Made by a program: the position numbers and the translations under genes. From Photobacterium jeanii (GTDB lineage: Bacteria; Pseudomonadota; Gammaproteobacteria; Enterobacterales; Vibrionaceae), in assembly GCF_001650345.1 (NCBI RefSeq), contig NZ_LVHF01000012.1, forward strand, positions 1,355,181-1,419,180: a stretch of DNA of 64,000 nt, read 5' to 3'. Below, in pieces: positions 19,025 to 29,097 of the stretch (position 1 is the stretch's first letter; every line of letters begins with the position of its first letter). Below the pieces are notes generated by a model. The model was not told the origin of the DNA, did no database searches, and saw only the letters and a list, made by a program, of their open reading frames with translations.

Positions 19025-19498
19025 GACACAGGCAAATTTGTCGTCTTCACTTTCATTTTTTTGAATGGGAAAAAGCTCGCAATTCTCATTGATAGGCGGT
19101 AACTACACCGCCTGCATTTCCTACCATTTTTCCTGAAGTTAATGGCCTAGTTGATACATCTATCGACAAAATCACGCATTTTCGCAATAGAACAAAATAT
19201 CGTCAAACACCCTTCTCACCAAATGCCCATCTAGAGTATTAACTCCATTTACATCATGTGAACCCGTGAGCATATCAGAGCAAATTTACGCTTTCACTAG
19301 CTGCATATTATTTTCTTGAATTTGATTCCTATTCCCGTCTTTTATCCTGAAAAAAATAATAAAAAGAGAACACTTGTTCAGGAGGAAGTCATTTCCTCAC
19401 CACAATAAAGCCAAGTTAAACGAAGACTTTTACTGGCTAGGTAACACGTAAATTGTGAAAGGTTCGCCAAGCTTGGCATCAACAATCAAGGATAGAAA
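19025..19498. other. 474-bp intergenic region before the secreted protease
   Basis: No supported reading frame. It contains one hairpin near 19094-19113 (AGGCGGT/ACCGCCT) that may end the SYLF gene, and a second at 19382-19397 (GAGGAA/TTCCTC) in the presumed protease leader. AT-rich stretches around 19300-19370 probably hold the protease promoter, but no clear -35/-10 pair stands out. Confidence 0.5.
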
Positions 19499-21049
19499 AT
19501 GAGAACCATACCTACTTTATTGGCTATGCTTGTTGCAAGCGCTCCAGCCATCGCACAGACCCCTCCTCAAACAACCGATCAGGTGATCATCAAGTACCGT
19601 AGTCATAGCGCTGCGATGATGACAGATGCCGCCTCCGTTCAAACGCATGCTGAATCGGTGCTGCCACAAAATCTTTCAGCAGATGTGCAATACGTCCGCC
19701 CAAGTGCCAACAACACCCACATCCTTAAAGTGAAAGATCAGCAAGATCTAACACAGGTGGTTGAACAACTTCGCCAAGACCCGAATATCGAATTTGCAGA
19801 GCCTGACCGCATTATGTGGCCAACAGCGATCCCAAATGATCCAGGCTATAAACTGCAATGGCACTACTCTGAGCAAAAAAGTGGAATTAACTTGCCACAA
19901 GCATGGGATATCACCACAGGTGGCTCTGAAGTGATCGTGGCAGTGATCGATACTGGGGTGCGTTTCGATCACCCTGATTTAATGAACAATTTGCTTCCAG
20001 GTTACGACTTCATTAAACAAGCCGCGCGCGCTCGTGATAACGACGGTCGTGATAGCGATGCAACCGATGAAGGGGATTGGCTTGTTGCAGGGCAATGTGG
20101 TCAGAACTACCCGCCACAAGACAGAAACTCATCATGGCACGGTACTCACGTTGCCGGCACGGTAGCTGCCGAAGGTAACAATGGTCAAGGGGTAACAGGT
20201 GTGGCATGGAATACCCGCGTTGTTCCTGTTCGTGTACTAGGCGCTTGTGGGGGCTATACCTCAGATATCACCGACGGTATGCGCTGGGCTGCTGGTTTAG
20301 CCGTTCCTGGCGTGCCAAATAACCCGTACCCAGCAAAAGTGTTAAACCTTAGCTTAGGTGGTCAAGGAGCTTGTAGCTACGCTTACCAAACTGCGGTTGA
20401 TGCCGTACGCGCTAAAGGGGCTACCGTGGTTGTGGCAGCTGGTAACGATAACCTTAATGTTCGCGACTTCGCTCCGGGTAACTGTCAAGGCGTCATCTCT
20501 GTTGCGTCCAACAACAAAGAAGGTAACCGCGCATTTTATTCTAACTATGGCGATCTGATTGATATTACGGCGCCGGGCGGTGGTCGCTCAGGTGGGGTAC
20601 TTTCTACTATCAATACTGGTGCACGCCAAGCCGAGCAAAATGGTTACAGCTACTCAATTGGTACCAGTATGGCGGCTCCTCATGTTGCTGGTATTGCGGC
20701 ATTGATGTACTCGCTCGATCCTAGCTTAACGCCAGATCAAGTTGAGCAATACCTAAAAGAAACTACACGCCCATTCCCTGCGGGCAGTACTTGTAATACG
20801 GCTGATTGTGGTACTGGTATTGCCGACACCTTGGCAGTGTTAAAACGCGTTCAAGGGGTTAACCCACAACCCGATACCATTGATTGCAGTCAATTTGCCA
20901 CTTGGTCAGCAAGTAGCACTTACCATAGCGGTGATCAGGTTCAACAAAACGGGGTTGGTTACCAAGCACAATGGTGGACACGCAACGAGTCACCAGCTGA
21001 CAACCATACCAACTGGAGTGTATGGAGCAAACTCGGTCAATGTAAGTAA
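19499..21049 (+). CDS. Secreted subtilisin-like serine protease (S8) with C-terminal chitin-binding-type module
   Basis: Predicted extracellular endopeptidase. Order of parts in 516 residues: Sec signal peptide (residues 1-20, AIAQ); inhibitor I9-type propeptide (about 27-105); S8 catalytic domain with Asp151 (VIDTGVRFDH), His214 (HGTHVAG), oxyanion Asn316 (AAGND) and Ser390 (GTSMAAPHVAG); then a linker and a carbohydrate-binding module of the CBM5/12 type at about 463-516 (aromatic-rich, flanked by Cys463 and Cys515). The module suggests targeting to chitin or similar surfaces; that is inference. It has its own terminator and no operon partner. No sortase or type IX signal is visible, so export is probably by the type II pathway. 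Confidence 0.9.
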   Translation: MRTIPTLLAMLVASAPAIAQTPPQTTDQVIIKYRSHSAAMMTDAASVQTHAESVLPQNLSADVQYVRPSANNTHILKVKDQQDLTQVVEQLRQDPNIEFAEPDRIMWPTAIPNDPGYKLQWHYSEQKSGINLPQAWDITTGGSEVIVAVIDTGVRFDHPDLMNNLLPGYDFIKQAARARDNDGRDSDATDEGDWLVAGQCGQNYPPQDRNSSWHGTHVAGTVAAEGNNGQGVTGVAWNTRVVPVRVLGACGGYTSDITDGMRWAAGLAVPGVPNNPYPAKVLNLSLGGQGACSYAYQTAVDAVRAKGATVVVAAGNDNLNVRDFAPGNCQGVISVASNNKEGNRAFYSNYGDLIDITAPGGGRSGGVLSTINTGARQAEQNGYSYSIGTSMAAPHVAGIAALMYSLDPSLTPDQVEQYLKETTRPFPAGSTCNTADCGTGIADTLAVLKRVQGVNPQPDTIDCSQFATWSASSTYHSGDQVQQNGVGYQAQWWTRNESPADNHTNWSVWSKLGQCK

Positions 21050-21072
21050 CATCGACCAATAAGATGATAAGC

Positions 21073-21100
21073 AACAGCGGGCTTGATGCCCGCTGTTTTT
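21073..21100. terminator. Terminator between the protease and ybeL
   Basis: Stem AACAGCGGGC / GCCCGCTGTT followed by Ts on the plus strand. It lies between convergent genes and mainly serves the protease. Confidence 0.85.
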
Positions 21101-21118
21101 ATCTGAGATTAAATAAAA

Positions 21119-21601
21119 TTAAGGGGATAACGGCTGACGGGTAAATTGCTCGTGTCCACAACGCACACAAGGTTCAAGTTTTTTAACATGGGTATACATT
21201 TGGTGATGACCGCAATGCTCACACACCAAATTGCCTAAGCCGATGATTTCCCCGGCGTGATAAACCCCGTGATGCTCAAAATCGCCCATCACTTCTCGCC
21301 ACTCTAGCTGGGTTTTATCGGTGATTTCTGCCAATCCGCTCCAAATAGTTTCAGATACCACCTGATAAAACGGACTCTCAGCAAACGGTTCTGGGCTTTC
21401 CTCCACATTTTGCCCAAATTCTTTGAGATCCCGTTTAAGGTAAGCGCTGATCAACGCCAACTCATCTTTGGTCATATCACTGGCAGCCTGACGGTATTTC
21501 TCCGTGGTTTCCACCCACTGTTGGAGTTCTTCAGGGCTGTGCTGAAGCGCATCCGTGACTTTTTCAAGTAGTGCCTCATATTCCGCTTTTTGCTTCGCCA
21601 T
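21119..21601 (-). CDS. ybeL: Zinc-ribbon-containing protein YbeL (DUF1451)
   Basis: Conserved gamma-proteobacterial protein of unknown role. The 160-residue protein has a helical, charged N-terminal half and a C-terminal zinc ribbon with two CxxC knuckles (CEHC and CVRC) about 20 residues apart. It shares the ITDKTQLEWREV segment with E. coli YbeL. The start at 21601 was chosen because a perfect AGGAGG lies just upstream on the minus strand; a longer reading to 21631 would bury it. It diverges from leuS, as in E. coli. Confidence 0.9.
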   Translation of the reverse strand: MAKQKAEYEALLEKVTDALQHSPEELQQWVETTEKYRQAASDMTKDELALISAYLKRDLKEFGQNVEESPEPFAESPFYQVVSETIWSGLAEITDKTQLEWREVMGDFEHHGVYHAGEIIGLGNLVCEHCGHHQMYTHVKKLEPCVRCGHEQFTRQPLSP

Positions 21602-21744
21602 AAGTACCTCCTCTCCTTGAATCGATAACACAGCTCTTCAAAAACTTAACCTGCCTGATCAACAAACCACTCAGGTTGATATAAAACCCTGCTAATACGG
21701 CAATAAAGCAACAATTACTGGCTTCGATTGAAGCTTTGCTATTG

Positions 21745-21772
21745 TTGACACCTTTACCTTTAGTTATTCTAT
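21745..21772 (+). promoter_or_regulatory. Possible leuS promoter
   Basis: A perfect -35 hexamer TTGACA at 21745-21750 is followed after 16 bases by TTCTAT (21767-21772), about 55 bases before the leuS start. The -10 is weak, so the call rests on the -35 and position. Confidence 0.4.
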
Positions 21773-21826
21773 GTCGATTATATTGAATGTGTTTGTACTC
21801 AACTCACAAAATCCTGGATGTCATCG

Positions 21827-24400
21827 ATGCAAGAACAATATCGCCCACAGGACATTGAACAGAAAGTTCAACAGCACTGGGACAACAACAAGACCTTTGT
21901 TGTAAGTGAAGACCCAAATAAAGAAAAATTCTACTGTCTCTCCATGTTCCCGTACCCAAGCGGTCGACTGCACATGGGTCACGTTCGTAACTACACCATC
22001 GGTGATGTTGTTTCTCGTTACCAACGTCTACAAGGCAAAAACGTCATGCAACCTATCGGTTGGGATGCGTTCGGCCTACCAGCAGAAAACGCAGCGGTTA
22101 AAAACAACACTGCGCCTGCGCCATGGACGTACGAAAACATTGAGTACATGAAGAACCAGCTTAAATCACTAGGCTTGGGTTACGATTGGGATCGTGAATT
22201 CGCAACATGTACGCCAGAGTACTACCGCTGGGAACAAGAATTCTTCACTAAGCTTTACAACAAAGGCTTGGTTTACAAGAAAACCTCTTCAGTAAACTGG
22301 TGTCCAAACGACCAAACCGTACTGGCTAACGAGCAAGTTGAAGACGGTTGCTGCTGGCGTTGTGACACCCCTGTAGAGCAAAAAGAAATTCCTCAGTGGT
22401 TCATCAAAATCACTGAATACGCTCAAGAACTACTTGACGATCTAGACAACCTAGACGGTTGGCCTGAAATGGTGAAAACCATGCAGCGTAACTGGATCGG
22501 CCGCTCTGAAGGTGTTGAACTGAAGTTCGCGGTGAAAGATCACGAAGAACTTGAAGTTTACACAACCCGCCCTGACACCCTAATGGGTGTGACTTACGTG
22601 GGTATCGCAGCAGGTCACCCTCTGGCAGCGAAAGCAGCACAGAACAACCCTGAGCTAGCAGCATTCATCGAAGAATGTAAGAACACCAAAGTAGCAGAAG
22701 CTGAACTGGCGACGATGGAGAAGAAAGGTATGGCGACTGGCCTTACCGCGATTCATCCGTTAAACGGTCGTGAAGTACCAGTATTTGTTGCTAACTTCGT
22801 ACTGATGGATTACGGCACAGGTGCGGTAATGGCAGTACCAGCGCACGACCAACGTGACTTCGAGTTCGCGACTAAGTACGGTCTAGACATCATCCCTGTG
22901 ATCAAGCCTGCTGACGACAGCGAGCTAGATATCTCTGAAGCGGCTTACACTGAAAAAGGTGTATTGTTCGATTCAGGTGAATTCGACGGCCTTGATTTCC
23001 AAGCCGCTTTCGATGCAATCGCAGCGAAACTAGAAGCAGAAGGTAAAGGTCAGAAGACGGTTAACTTCCGTCTACGCGACTGGGGTGTATCTCGTCAACG
23101 TTACTGGGGTGCACCAATCCCAATGGTAACGACTGAAGACGGTGAAGTTCACCCAGTACCAGCTGATCAGCTACCAGTTATCCTACCTGAAGACGTGGTA
23201 ATGGATGGCGTAACTAGCCCGATCAAAGCAGACAAAGAGTGGGCAAAAACAACCTTCAACGGTGAGCCTGCACTTCGCGAAACAGATACCTTCGATACCT
23301 TCATGGAATCGTCTTGGTACTACGCACGTTACTGTTCGCCACAAGCTGACGACATTCTAGACCCAGAAAAAGCAAACTACTGGCTACCAGTAGACCAGTA
23401 CATCGGTGGTATCGAGCACGCTTGTATGCACCTACTGTACTCTCGCTTCTTCCACAAACTGCTTCGCGATGCGGGTTACGTGACTTCTGACGAGCCGTTC
23501 AAGCAGCTTCTATGTCAAGGTATGGTACTGGCCGATGCATTCAGCCACACCAACGAAAAAGGCACAAAAGAGTGGATCGCACCAACTGACGTGAAAGTTG
23601 AGCGTGACGGTAAAGGTCGCATCACTTCTGCTATCGACTCACAAGGCCGTACAGTTGAGCACTCAGGCATGATCAAAATGTCTAAGTCGAAAAACAACGG
23701 TATCGACCCACAAGAGATGGTAGACAAGTACGGTGCTGACACAGTACGTCTGTTCATGATGTTTGCATCACCAGCAGACATGACGCTTGAGTGGCAAGAG
23801 TCTGGCGTTGAAGGTGCGAACCGCTTCCTAAAACGTGTTTGGAAACTGGTTAATGACCACGCAACCAAAGGCGCTGCAGAAGCGATTGATGTAGCTGCAC
23901 TATCATCTGATCAAAAAGCACTTCGTCGCGACGTACATAAAACTATCGCGAAAGTGAGCGATGATATCGGTCGTCGTCAGACATTCAACACCGCTATCGC
24001 TGCGATCATGGAGCTAATGAACAAACTTGCGAAAGCATCGCAAGAATCAGCTCAAGACCGTGCGCTACTAGACGAAGCACTAAAAGCTATCGTACGTATG
24101 CTTTACCCAATGACTCCTCACATCAGCTACGAAATGTGGGAAGCACTAGGTGAAGGCGACATCGACAACGCACAATGGCCACAAGCTGACGAGAAAGCGC
24201 TGGTTGAAGACGAGAAGCTAATCATCGTTCAAGTTAACGGTAAGCTACGTGCGAAACTGACTGTTGCTGCAGACGCGTCAAAAGAAGACGTTGAAGCACT
24301 AGGTCTAAACGATGAAAACGTCACTAAGTTCACCGACGGTAAAACAATCCGTAAAGTGATTTACGTACCAGGTAAACTTCTGAACATCGTTGCTAACTAA
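21827..24400 (+). CDS. leuS: Leucyl-tRNA synthetase
   Basis: Charges tRNA-Leu, including the ten tRNA-Leu(UAG) genes in this window; cytosolic class Ia synthetase. The 857-residue protein has the HIGH-type motif in [14 protein letters not shown], a zinc-binding insertion (CCWRC), the CP1 editing domain with its threonine-rich TTRPDT loop, and the KMSKS motif in [11 protein letters not shown]. The ATG at 21827 gives the E. coli-like MQEQYRP start, with GGA eight bases upstream; an ATG at 21818 is possible. Codon use is strongly CTA-biased, pointing to high expression. A terminator follows. Confidence 0.97.
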   Translation: MQEQYRPQDIEQKVQQHWDNNKTFVVSEDPNKEKFYCLSMFPYPSGRLHMGHVRNYTIGDVVSRYQRLQGKNVMQPIGWDAFGLPAENAAVKNNTAPAPWTYENIEYMKNQLKSLGLGYDWDREFATCTPEYYRWEQEFFTKLYNKGLVYKKTSSVNWCPNDQTVLANEQVEDGCCWRCDTPVEQKEIPQWFIKITEYAQELLDDLDNLDGWPEMVKTMQRNWIGRSEGVELKFAVKDHEELEVYTTRPDTLMGVTYVGIAAGHPLAAKAAQNNPELAAFIEECKNTKVAEAELATMEKKGMATGLTAIHPLNGREVPVFVANFVLMDYGTGAVMAVPAHDQRDFEFATKYGLDIIPVIKPADDSELDISEAAYTEKGVLFDSGEFDGLDFQAAFDAIAAKLEAEGKGQKTVNFRLRDWGVSRQRYWGAPIPMVTTEDGEVHPVPADQLPVILPEDVVMDGVTSPIKADKEWAKTTFNGEPALRETDTFDTFMESSWYYARYCSPQADDILDPEKANYWLPVDQYIGGIEHACMHLLYSRFFHKLLRDAGYVTSDEPFKQLLCQGMVLADAFSHTNEKGTKEWIAPTDVKVERDGKGRITSAIDSQGRTVEHSGMIKMSKSKNNGIDPQEMVDKYGADTVRLFMMFASPADMTLEWQESGVEGANRFLKRVWKLVNDHATKGAAEAIDVAALSSDQKALRRDVHKTIAKVSDDIGRRQTFNTAIAAIMELMNKLAKASQESAQDRALLDEALKAIVRMLYPMTPHISYEMWEALGEGDIDNAQWPQADEKALVEDEKLIIVQVNGKLRAKLTVAADASKEDVEALGLNDENVTKFTDGKTIRKVIYVPGKLLNIVAN

Positions 24401-24423
24401 GCACAGGTTCATTACCAACCTCT

Positions 24424-24455
24424 AAATATCCCTGCCTCGGCGGGGATATTTTTTA
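24424..24455 (+). terminator. Terminator after leuS
   Basis: Stem AATATCCC / GGGGATATT around a GC-rich loop, followed by six Ts. Confidence 0.8.
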
Positions 24456-24547
24456 TCTCACCGCGATAACATCCCGCTCCCCTGTACCAATCCGGAGCGT
24501 TTAACGTTATAGTCGGTAGGTTTTCACTCTACTTGGGAGCTATTTTG

Positions 24548-25216
24548 GTGAAGGCTTTCTTTTCAATTAAAAGCGCACTTAAACTTCTTTCTGTTGTTAT
24601 CTTATCGATGACAGTATCGGCTTGTGGTTTCCACCTTCGTGGCACCTACATGCTACCGGACGAAATTGCCAAGCTATCACTGACTAGCTTTGACCAATAC
24701 GGTCAACTTACCCGTTTAGTAAAATCCCAATTCAAGCTACACGGCATCGAAGCAGTACCGCCATCGGCCACTGTGCCTAACCTGCACTTGATCAGCGAAT
24801 CATCGGGTGAGCGTACCCTTTCGCTATATCAAAACAGCCGTGCGGCAGAGTACGAGTTAAATTACTCGGTTCGCTACAGCATCACAATTCCGAACAAAGC
24901 CAGCAAAACGTTCTCTACCAAGGTCACCCGCACCTTCCTAGATAACCCGTTAACTGCACTGGCAAAATCGGTTGAGCGTGACATGATCAAAGACGAAATG
25001 CGCCAACAGGCATCTCGTCAAATCCTACGTCAAATGGCACGACTAACGGCAACTATCGAACAGCTAGATGAGCAAGAGCTCGAAGCTAAACTGGCAGAAA
25101 TGGAAGATACCGACGCCAAAGATTTGCCGACCACCTCACAACAGGTAACGACTCAAGAAGTACCTGCTCAACAGGGAAGCGCAGGAACGTCTGAGACCCA
25201 ATCAGGCACCAACTAA
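24548..25216 (+). CDS. lptE: LPS-assembly lipoprotein LptE
   Basis: Outer-membrane lipoprotein that plugs the LptD barrel and assists lipopolysaccharide export to the cell surface. The 222-residue precursor has a signal peptide ending in the lipobox TVSAC, followed by GFHLRGTYMLP, the conserved LptE start. The C-terminus is a Gln/Thr-rich low-complexity tail of about 40 residues. I use GTG at 24548 with GGGAG upstream; an in-frame TTG at 24533 overlaps that site. It is two bases from holA, the conserved leuS-lptE-holA arrangement. Confidence 0.93.
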   Translation: MKAFFSIKSALKLLSVVILSMTVSACGFHLRGTYMLPDEIAKLSLTSFDQYGQLTRLVKSQFKLHGIEAVPPSATVPNLHLISESSGERTLSLYQNSRAAEYELNYSVRYSITIPNKASKTFSTKVTRTFLDNPLTALAKSVERDMIKDEMRQQASRQILRQMARLTATIEQLDEQELEAKLAEMEDTDAKDLPTTSQQVTTQEVPAQQGSAGTSETQSGTN

Positions 25217-25218
25217 CC

Positions 25219-26250
25219 ATGCGCGTTTACCCAGAACAACTCAAGATGCAGCTCGATAAAGGGCTGCATCAAACATATCTGCTATTTGGTAACGAACCTC
25301 TTATCAAGCAAGAGTGCGGCGACCAAATCAAGCATATCGCCCAACAAGCGGGCTTTGATGAACGCCACAGCTTTACCATAGATAACCAACTCGATTGGAA
25401 CTTGGTGCTCGACTGCTGCAATGCCATGAGCCTATTTGCCGCTCGCCAAATCATCGAGCTAGAGATCCCAGAATCTGGTCTTAACACCAACCAAGCCAAG
25501 TCACTGCAAGAAGTAAGTGAATACTTACATGGTGATATCTTGTTGTTGATGACAGGACCTCGGATCAACAAAAAGCAAGAGAGCAGTAAATGGTTTAAAG
25601 CGCTCGATAGCAACGGCTTGTACTTACCATGTAATACGCCCGACCCTCGCCATCTACCGCGCTTTATTCAAAGCCGTTGCCAACAATTAGGGCTAACTGC
25701 TGATCACGAATCGGTACAAATGCTGGCGCAATGGCACGAAGGTAACCTTCTTGCACTGGCGCAAAGCCTACAAAAGCTGACTTTGCTCTACCCTGATGGT
25801 CAGCTGAACTTGGTCCGGTTAGAAGACGCACTCAGTCGCCATAACCACTACACCCCGTTCCAGCTGGTAGATGCGGTATTAGCAGGGCAAGCCAAACGTG
25901 GTCAGCGCGTACTGCGTCAACTTGAAGGCGAAGGCGTTGAAGCAACTATCATTTTGCGTACCTTACAGCGTGAGCTCACTCAGCTGTACAAAATGCAAGA
26001 GATGGGCAAAAAAGGCACGCCGCTCAATCAGATTTTTGAGCAATTTCGAGTATGGCAGAGTCGCCGTGAGCTCTACATAGGTGCACTCCACCGCATTCCT
26101 TATCACCGCGTAGTAAGTTTGCTGCGCTTGCTCACTCAGCTCGAAATTCAAGTCAAAACCGATTTTGACACCAACCCTTGGCCCGCGCTAAGTGCGTTGT
26201 GTGCTGAGATGTGTGGTATCCCAACCCACACTGAACCAACACCGTTTTAA
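25219..26250 (+). CDS. holA: DNA polymerase III subunit delta HolA
   Basis: The delta subunit of the clamp-loader complex, which opens the beta clamp and loads it onto primed DNA. The 343-residue length is normal. Recognisable features are the N-terminal QTYLLFGNEPLIKQE segment, the AAA-like fold without a functional P-loop (normal for delta), and a C-terminal collar region (PFQLVDAVLAG onward). CTA is only 7 of 53 leucine codons by hand count, in contrast to prs. In E. coli nadD follows holA; here the next gene is rsfS. Confidence 0.95.
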   Translation: MRVYPEQLKMQLDKGLHQTYLLFGNEPLIKQECGDQIKHIAQQAGFDERHSFTIDNQLDWNLVLDCCNAMSLFAARQIIELEIPESGLNTNQAKSLQEVSEYLHGDILLLMTGPRINKKQESSKWFKALDSNGLYLPCNTPDPRHLPRFIQSRCQQLGLTADHESVQMLAQWHEGNLLALAQSLQKLTLLYPDGQLNLVRLEDALSRHNHYTPFQLVDAVLAGQAKRGQRVLRQLEGEGVEATIILRTLQRELTQLYKMQEMGKKGTPLNQIFEQFRVWQSRRELYIGALHRIPYHRVVSLLRLLTQLEIQVKTDFDTNPWPALSALCAEMCGIPTHTEPTPF

Positions 26251-26273
26251 CTTGTGCGGCCTAGCAGTGTGCG

Positions 26274-26282
26274 TGTTATACT
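26274..26282 (+). promoter_or_regulatory. Extended -10 promoter for rsfS
   Basis: TGTTATACT is TGn plus TATACT (five of six to consensus), about 75 bases before the rsfS start. It sits in the 105-bp gap where nadD would be expected, so the rsfS-rlmH-mrdAB-rlpA run probably has its own promoter here. Confidence 0.5.
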
Positions 26283-26355
26283 GCGCCGCTAATTTGTGAC
26301 AGGGATCGCCCTGTCGCGCAACGACATTTATTCATTACCAAACGAGGGGATTCCT

Positions 26356-26673
26356 TTGCAGGTTCAAGAACTACACGATTTTATTGTTGATAAAGTTGAC
26401 GACATTAAAGCCCAAGACATCGTAACCATTGACGTTCGCGGCAAGTCAAGCATCACTGAGTTCATGGTTCTGTGTACAGGTACATCTAACCGTCACGTTG
26501 CGTCTATCGCAGATCACGTAAATAAAGAATCTAAGCTGATTGACTTCCCTCCATTCGGTATCAGCGGCGAAGAAGACGGTCAGTGGGTTATCGTAGATAT
26601 GGGTAGCGTAATGCTGCACATCATGCAGGAAGACTCGCGCAACCTGTACCAACTGGAGAAGCTTTGGGGCTAA
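26356..26673 (+). CDS. rsfS: Ribosome silencing factor RsfS
   Basis: Binds protein uL14 of the 50S subunit and blocks subunit joining in nutrient limitation; cytosolic, DUF143 (Iojap) family. The 105-residue protein has the conserved VRGKSSITEFMVLCTGTSNRH region and ends in LYQLEKLWG, like E. coli RsfS (LYELEKLWS). The TTG start at 26356 (MQVQELHDFIVDK) is preceded by GAGGGG and matches the E. coli beginning; the longer frame to 26296 has no support. It is six bases from rlmH. Confidence 0.95.
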   Translation: MQVQELHDFIVDKVDDIKAQDIVTIDVRGKSSITEFMVLCTGTSNRHVASIADHVNKESKLIDFPPFGISGEEDGQWVIVDMGSVMLHIMQEDSRNLYQLEKLWG

Positions 26674-26679
26674 CGACTA

Positions 26680-27150
26680 ATGAAGCTTCAACTGATCGCT
26701 GTTGGCACAAAAATGCCAAAATGGATTGAGGAAGGCTATAAAGAATATAGCCGTCGATTTCCTAAAGATATGCCGCTGGAATTAATTGAAATTCCAGCGG
26801 GAAAACGCGGTAAAAATGCGGACATCGCCCGAATTTTGCAAAAAGAAGGCGAAGCCATGCTGGCGGCAGTGCCAAAAGGCAACCGTATTGTGACACTGGA
26901 TATTCCGGGTAAACGCTGGGATACCGAGCAATTGGCAGAACAGCTAGAAAGCTGGAAAATGGATGCTCGTGACGTGTCTATTCTGATTGGTGGTCCTGAA
27001 GGGTTAGCACCTGCGTGTAAAGCCGCAGCTGAGCAAAGCTGGTCACTATCACCGCTTACCCTACCTCACCCACTGGTACGTGTGGTGATGGCTGAAAGTT
27101 TATACCGCGCGTGGAGCATTACTGCTAACCACCCATATCACAGGGAATAA
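26680..27150 (+). CDS. rlmH: 23S rRNA pseudouridine-1915 N3-methyltransferase RlmH
   Basis: SPOUT-class methyltransferase that methylates pseudouridine 1915 in helix 69 of 23S rRNA in assembled 70S ribosomes. The 156-residue protein has the trefoil-knot AdoMet-binding site, seen as [13 protein letters not shown], and the C-terminal [20 protein letters not shown] segment with YHRE at the end. It is identical in layout to E. coli YbeA. The mrdA start follows its stop without a gap. Confidence 0.97.
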   Translation: MKLQLIAVGTKMPKWIEEGYKEYSRRFPKDMPLELIEIPAGKRGKNADIARILQKEGEAMLAAVPKGNRIVTLDIPGKRWDTEQLAEQLESWKMDARDVSILIGGPEGLAPACKAAAEQSWSLSPLTLPHPLVRVVMAESLYRAWSITANHPYHRE

Positions 27151-29097
27151 GTGCCAATGAGACGAAAGCGTACCCAGATCCGCGACCATCGGGCTGAGTC
27201 GGCGCTCTTTTTTCGCCGTGCTCTTGTCTCATTTATCGGCATTATCGTGCTGGTAGGCGTCTTGATCACTAACCTGTACCATATTCAGGTGAGTGAGCAT
27301 GATGACTACCAGACTCGTTCCAACGATAACCGGATCAAAATCGTCCCTGTCGCACCTAACCGTGGTCTGATCTACGACCGCAATGGGGTCTTGCTTGCAG
27401 AAAACCGTCCGGTCTACGCATTAGAAATCACCAAAGAAAAAGTACCTGATATCGAGGACACTTTTGCACGCCTAAAAGATCTGATGGGGATCACCAACGA
27501 AGACATTACGCGCTTTGAAAAAGAACGCCGCCATACCCGACGTTTTAAATCGATCCCAATCAAAGAGCAGCTTAACGAACATCAGGTCGCACTGTTTACC
27601 GTTAACCAGCACAAATTCCCAGGGGTAGAAGTAAAAGCATACCTCAAGCGCTTCTATCCTTATGGTGAAGCACTGACTCACGTCCTCGGCTATGTGGCGA
27701 AAATTAACGACCGCGATATCGAACGCCTTGAGCGCGATGAGAAAATCACCAATTACAAAGCAACCCGCGACATCGGCAAGCTGGGTATTGAACGCTACTA
27801 CGAAGACTTACTGCACGGTACTTCCGGCTACCAAGAAGTTGAAGTCAACAGCCGTGGTCGCATCATACGTACCCTTAAATACGTGCCGCCAATTCCAGGT
27901 AAAGACATCAAGCTAAACCTAGATATTGAACTGCAACTGTTCGTCAAAGAACAGCTCACCACTCGTAGCCAAGACCCAGAAACTGGCGAAGAGATCGTGA
28001 AATACAAGCGCGGTTCTATCGTGGTCATGGATCCTCGTGATTCGGCGATTTTAGCGATGGTATCTAGCCCGAGTTACGACCCGAACCTATTTGTTCACGG
28101 TATTTCAGGGCCAAAATATCGCGCCTTGCTCAATGATATCAATCGACCTTTGGTAAACCGTGTCACGCTAGGTATTTACCCACCCGCATCGACTGTCAAA
28201 CCTATGATTGCAGTGGCGGCACTAACCGAAGGCGTTGTTACACCACGCACCACACGTAATGACCCGGGTTACTGGAAAATTCCGAATTCCAACAGCCGTC
28301 CATTCCGCGACTGGAAACGCTGGGGCCACGGTAAGGTTGATATCTACAAAGCGATTGAAGAGTCAGTGGATACTTACTTCTATCAAGTCGCATACGACAT
28401 GGGGATCGATCGCCTTTCAAGCTGGATGAGCAAATTCGGTTTTGGTGAATACACAGGGATCGATATCCACGAAGAAAGTAAAGCCAATATGCCAACCCGA
28501 GAGTGGAAGCAAGCGCGTTTCCGCCAGCCTTGGTATCAAGGTGACACCATCCCTGTCGGTATCGGTCAAGGTTACTGGACAGCCACCCCGCTACAGATCG
28601 CTAAAGCAACCTCAGTGATCGTAAATAATGGCGTGGTTCATCCGCCTCATCTGCTAAAAGATGTGATCAACGATGAAGTGGAAATGCCCGCTAAATTTGA
28701 TGACTACCCACCGATCACTGGCGTGGATCCTGAAGATTGGCAAATCGCCCGTGACGGCATGAAACGCGTTTTGTTTGGTCATCGAGGTACCGCTCGTCGT
28801 GCCTTCTATGGCGCAGAATACAAAGCGGGGGGTAAATCCGGTTCAGCACAGGTGTTTGGCTTGGCAGAAGATGAAAAATACAACGCTGAAGAGCTGGCTG
28901 AGCACTTACGTGACCACGCCCTCTTTACCGCTTTTGCCCCATTCGACAAGCCTGAAGTCGTGGTTTCTATGGTATTAGAAAATGCCGGTGGTGGTTCTTC
29001 TAACGGTGGTCCTGTGGCGCGCCACATCTTCGACCACATACTGCTCAAACCAACTAACACGACCGAGCAAAAACAACCTGCCGAGGTAACACAATGA
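27151..29097 (+). CDS. mrdA: Penicillin-binding protein 2 (elongation transpeptidase)
   Basis: Inner-membrane class B PBP that cross-links side-wall peptidoglycan in the Rod complex with RodA. The 648-residue protein has one N-terminal membrane anchor (after the first 20 charged residues), a pedestal domain, and the transpeptidase domain with the SxxK motif PPASTVKP, the SxD motif ESVDTYFYQ and the KSG triad as KSGSAQVF. E. coli has KSGT at the last site; Ser there is a conservative change. Start GTG at 27151 or ATG at 27157; both are near a GGGA site. The stop overlaps mrdB by four bases. Confidence 0.96.
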   Translation: MPMRRKRTQIRDHRAESALFFRRALVSFIGIIVLVGVLITNLYHIQVSEHDDYQTRSNDNRIKIVPVAPNRGLIYDRNGVLLAENRPVYALEITKEKVPDIEDTFARLKDLMGITNEDITRFEKERRHTRRFKSIPIKEQLNEHQVALFTVNQHKFPGVEVKAYLKRFYPYGEALTHVLGYVAKINDRDIERLERDEKITNYKATRDIGKLGIERYYEDLLHGTSGYQEVEVNSRGRIIRTLKYVPPIPGKDIKLNLDIELQLFVKEQLTTRSQDPETGEEIVKYKRGSIVVMDPRDSAILAMVSSPSYDPNLFVHGISGPKYRALLNDINRPLVNRVTLGIYPPASTVKPMIAVAALTEGVVTPRTTRNDPGYWKIPNSNSRPFRDWKRWGHGKVDIYKAIEESVDTYFYQVAYDMGIDRLSSWMSKFGFGEYTGIDIHEESKANMPTREWKQARFRQPWYQGDTIPVGIGQGYWTATPLQIAKATSVIVNNGVVHPPHLLKDVINDEVEMPAKFDDYPPITGVDPEDWQIARDGMKRVLFGHRGTARRAFYGAEYKAGGKSGSAQVFGLAEDEKYNAEELAEHLRDHALFTAFAPFDKPEVVVSMVLENAGGGSSNGGPVARHIFDHILLKPTNTTEQKQPAEVTQ

